Position numbers and translations under genes: made by a program. The notes beneath the pieces are model-generated. The model searched no databases. It saw only the letters and a program-made list of their open reading frames with translations, and was not told where the DNA came from. Below, one piece after another: positions 60,750 through 64,000 of a stretch of DNA of 64,000 nucleotides (the stretch's first letter is position 1; every line of letters begins with the position of its first letter). This DNA is from Fragilariopsis cylindrus CCMP1102 (taxonomy: Eukaryota > Bacillariophyta > Bacillariophyceae > Bacillariales > Bacillariaceae): positions 1 through 64,000 of the forward strand of contig FMBT01000294.1 of assembly GCA_900095095.1 (NCBI GenBank), read 5' to 3'.

Positions 60750-61880
60750 ATGGAAAATAACGTTGGTTGTTCTTGGAAAACCGATGGATCGACTGATTAC
60801 CAAGTGGTAGTATCGAAAACTTCTAATGGAACGAACAACATTGAAATCGATGCATCAACAGTACAATGTCCGGTTAATCTCATGGCAGAGATAGAAGACG
60901 ATGGTAATTCGTTGTTTCCCAAATCGTACTGGTTCACGGTTGAGATCGTTGACCTTGGTGGAGACGATGATAAGAATAGCAGTAACAGCATTAGTGTGGG
61001 TATTGTTTCCGCCGATGAGTTCAAACCAGGATATAAAATCAAAGGAATGTTCTACAATGGGAATTTAACAAATGGTAGAGCTAGTCTTTCTATCGGATAC
61101 GGACCATACTTGAAAAGTGGTGATATTTGTGTCCTCGAATGCGCTACTACAACTACCACTGCTACCACTGCTGACGACACTAATACAAGTATGACGATCT
61201 ATGTCAACGGAATAAAAATTGGTACAGGGTTCGAAATTGAAATTCCAAAAAATAATGATACGACGACGCACCAAACAAAAAGTTTTTTACCGTGTGTTCA
61301 TGTTAATGGCAAGGCAAAAATTACGGCGAAGATTACTACCGATAAGCCACCGAATTTGTTGCTGCCACCGGTCGGACAACAAAAACAGCATCCCTTGGAT
61401 GGAGATTGGGTAATTGTTGAGTTGAATGTCGCTTCAGGAATGGAACAAATTTTACCCATTAAAAAAGAAAATAACGGAAGAGCAGTGGACGGGAGGAGGG
61501 GTAAAGACATTGTGGTGACCATGAATCTTGACGTAGATAACGTCAATTCTTCATCACTTTCCATATCAGTGAAGGTTGCCAATTCAATACGTATCGGTAA
61601 AGGATTCAAACCAAGACCTGATGACGATAATGGAATGATCTACGATATAACGTCCATAGGAAAAAGACTCCCGATGATGACTAGGATGATGGTATTTCCA
61701 CCATATAATAGAGTAGAAAACGAGATATCATCGGCAATGGAAGAGGGATGGAAATCGATTCAATTCCTTCCTGATGGAGACGAGGATGAATTGAAGATAT
61801 TTGGTAATGATAGTAATGTCGTTCTAGCAAGGTGTGTGCGAAAAAAGAATGACGATATTGCAGCTTTGACGAGCTATTGA
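60750..61880 (+). CDS. SPRY/B30.2-like domain protein
   Basis: 376 codons from the ATG at 60750. Residues about 50-190 read as a SPRY domain: SYWFTVEIVDLG, ISVGIVSADE, then GMFYNGNLTNGRA (the family GYxxDGxxx strand), YGPYLKSGDICVLECA, and MTIYVNGIKIGTGFEI with the buried hydrophobic-Asn-Gly turn, ending FLPCVHVNGKAKI. The last 190 residues are soluble, of beta-rich pattern, and not recognised. SPRY domains bind proteins and often serve in ubiquitin ligases or signalling. No RING, LisH or CTLH partner is present here. Probably cytosolic. Confidence 0.75.
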   Translation: MENNVGCSWKTDGSTDYQVVVSKTSNGTNNIEIDASTVQCPVNLMAEIEDDGNSLFPKSYWFTVEIVDLGGDDDKNSSNSISVGIVSADEFKPGYKIKGMFYNGNLTNGRASLSIGYGPYLKSGDICVLECATTTTTATTADDTNTSMTIYVNGIKIGTGFEIEIPKNNDTTTHQTKSFLPCVHVNGKAKITAKITTDKPPNLLLPPVGQQKQHPLDGDWVIVELNVASGMEQILPIKKENNGRAVDGRRGKDIVVTMNLDVDNVNSSSLSISVKVANSIRIGKGFKPRPDDDNGMIYDITSIGKRLPMMTRMMVFPPYNRVENEISSAMEEGWKSIQFLPDGDEDELKIFGNDSNVVLARCVRKKNDDIAALTSY

Positions 61881-62311
61881 ACAACAATTATGTATTTAGT
61901 CTCAACAATAGATGTCATTTCAATTGTTAAATTGGTGCAATAATCTTTGTTCAATCATACTTATTAGCAGTTGATTTATGTTAATCTAGCTACCATTTTC
62001 TTCACTGCCCTCATATTACGATAAAAATTGCAACTCAGTGTCTCGTCACATCCAGTTCTCTCTACGTTGCGTTGTTATCCTTAAGATTATAAAATTGGTA
62101 ACATCGTTGTAACATTGCGAACCTAACGGACTTTCTTCGCAATTTGGGGGATCTATCACAGTAACGAAGTCGTCATGTATTTGGTGCGAATTCGTTGCAA
62201 GAAAATATATAACAATTTTATACTGTAAAGAACGATTGTGAAACTTCGCGCACAATACTACATCAGTTTGACTAACAATACAATAACATAATTCGAAAAG
62301 TTTAAATTACA
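61881..62311. other. Convergent 3' region
   Basis: 431 bp between the SPRY gene (+) and the metalloprotease gene (-). Nothing supported. Confidence 0.4.
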
Positions 62312-64000
62312 TTATTTTGTTCCGGTAATAAGACCACTGACATCACCCACTGCAGCTGAAACACTCAACCAAAGTAAGAACAAAACGGCAACGGATGTTA
62401 AACCCTCTTGGAATTTTTGGTCAACTTTCTTTCCCGATATTGCTTCGGCTATAACAAAAGCAAGTTGTCCACCATCTAAGGCTGGCAACGGTAGGGCATT
62501 AAGGACACCTAAGTTCACTGATAGACCTGCAGCGAACATCCAAACAGCTGTCCAGTCTTTTGTTGCAACTACACTCGACCCTTGTTGGATTAACCCAATT
62601 GGACCTGATATTTTTTGTCCTGGAGCTGAACCCGATGGTGAAATAAATGATGCTAATACCGATACTGTTCCCAACAAAGTTTGAGTGAAAATGTCCAATA
62701 AGTACTCAAACGCTAATTTGAATGCAACGATTGGATTGTTACTTTTTAATCGTTCAACTTTTTCTAAATTCGGTCTCAAACTAACGCCAATTGTTTGTGT
62801 GCTACCATCATTACGCTGTGGTTGAATCGAAACAGTTTTAGTAGTAGATACCGGCTTGCTACTGGTCGTTGTTGTTGTTGCTACTTCTGATGCTGTGGTA
62901 GATATCGTAGGATCACCTCTCGTTATTCCTGCTTCAGCACGGAGCAATTGTACTGTAATACTTTCACCATCCGGTGTGTCTCTTATTGTTGAAATGAAAT
63001 CAGAAACCTGTTTTTGTCCCCCTGCAATCGACGTTCGTTGCGAGCCAATTTGTAACGGTTGACCTGTGATAATGTGATACATATAATGACGACGACGACG
63101 ACGACGATGTGAGCATGAGTAATAGTTCATTTATCATATATCATATATCTAAGATTAACCGCGAAGGAAACAATGGTATAGAGATAAAAGAACATACTTA
63201 CCGTTAATACCAGTAATGATGTCACCTTTAAGAAGTGCTCCGTCGGAGGGACCCCCTGATCTAGGCGATTGAGCAACAATTACACCGTCATCAAAAACGG
63301 CACGAGGCAAACCACTTCCACCTAATGGTCCAATTTCACCAAAGTATATACCGAAAGCTAACAATAGATTGAATATAACACCACCACTCAAAACAACAGC
63401 CCGTTCCTGCCAAGGACGATTTTGTAGTAATTGTGGATCATCACTGTATTCAATTTCAAAATTTTCAGAATAATCCAATACTTCATATATTTTGTCAATA
63501 TCATTATTATCATTGCTGTTGTTAGCATTATTCGTGGATGTCGATGATGCCGCCGAAGCTGTTTTCACAAATAGACGTTTCCATAATGGTATTGATTCTA
63601 ATTCCATTTTATTTGCTTCCACTCTTTCTTTTCGTTCAATAAGTCGTTGCTTTCTATCATTGTCGGATTTACGTTCATTCCAAAATCCTAGTGTTACAGC
63701 ATTTAATACTTCTTCTTTCACATTCCATTCCTTATCTATATTTTGTTCTCTTTCTATTTGTCGTATTTCTGATCTAGCGTCACGTCTTATTTGATCATTT
63801 TCTTGTACTAGTTCACTATCAAAATTTTCTGGAAATCGTACATATCCACCAAGAGGCAATGCTCTAAGATTAAATTCATTTCCAAATTTTTCAAATCCCA
63901 GAATTTTTGGACCAAATCCAATTGAAAATTCTTCTACTGATATATTAAATGCCCGTGCTGCTAAGTAATGACCACTTTCATGAACAAGAACAATCCCAGC
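62312..64000 (-). CDS. Site-2 type zinc metalloprotease (RseP/ARASP-like), 5' part outside the window
   Basis: Visible exons are 64000-63202 and 63063-62312; the 138-nt intron has donor GTAAGT and acceptor CACAG. HESGH (63968-63982) is the zinc site HExxH in the first visible membrane helix, followed by NISVEEFSIGFGPKILGFEK and LRALPLGGYVRF, all typical of RseP. A large Glu/Lys/Asn-rich insert lies between this and the next helix (VVLSGGVIFNLLLAFGIYFGEIG). A PDZ domain spans the intron (GPSDGALLKGDIITGING, QPLQIGS). The second catalytic block GVLNALPLPALDGGQLAFVI holds the LDG Asp. Family members cut substrates within the membrane; the plant homologue (ARASP) sits in the plastid inner envelope. 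The plastid location here is inferred, since the N-terminus is missing. Confidence 0.92.

Overview
The window reads as nuclear DNA of a photosynthetic stramenopile, most likely a diatom. It is AT-rich and has few introns, all short GT-AG. Two nuclear proteins, an FKBP and a FAD4-type desaturase, carry a signal peptide followed by a Phe at the predicted cleavage point, the pattern of diatom bipartite plastid presequences. A PSTALRE-type CDKA, a family of Golgi-type sulfotransferases and large Ty1/copia elements fit the same origin. No species is claimed.

Layout. 1-1.6 kb: a weak ORF and a tRNA-Met(CAT) with two decayed tandem copies. 1.9-9.4 kb: a TMTC-like O-mannosyltransferase, a sulfotransferase pseudogene, a 5'-incomplete sulfotransferase-like gene, a glycosyltransferase-like fragment, a small coiled-coil gene and a two-exon type II membrane sulfotransferase. 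9.9-11.3 kb: a two-exon CDKA. 12.6-14.7 kb: a carnitine O-acyltransferase with a mitochondrial-type N-terminus and a C-terminal SKL. 15.0-17.1 kb: two FKBP prolyl isomerases transcribed divergently, one secretory with EF-hands and one plastid-type. 17.7-23.3 kb: a small ORF, an STPR-like repeat protein, a FAD4-type lipid desaturase and a three-exon phytanoyl-CoA-dioxygenase-like gene. 25.1-37.9 kb: an SHAQKYF MYB protein, a TPR protein, an Ala/Gly/Thr-rich membrane protein, two sulfotransferases 1 nt apart, and the branched-chain alpha-ketoacid dehydrogenase E2 (DBT).

38.7-57.6 kb is a nested pair of LTR retrotransposons. Element A (identical 322-bp LTRs) carries a Ty1/copia gag-pol in one reading frame interrupted by three stops. 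Element B (12,171 bp, identical 264-bp LTRs, AATTA target duplication) inserted 10 bp inside A's 3' LTR. B has a very large Gag-protease polyprotein with His/Pro tandem repeats, a candidate -1 frameshift signal into pol, a clear polypurine tract and purine-rich internal copies of it. Both elements carry a Tudor/Agenet-like module between integrase and reverse transcriptase.

58.8-64 kb: an acidic hypothetical protein, a SPRY-domain protein, and the 3' part of a plastid-type site-2 (RseP-like) metalloprotease that runs off the window.

The host genes fall into loose themes: glycan and sulfate modification, protein folding and proteolysis, and lipid or branched-chain metabolism. There is no operon-like logic. 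The most unusual material is in the nested retrotransposons.
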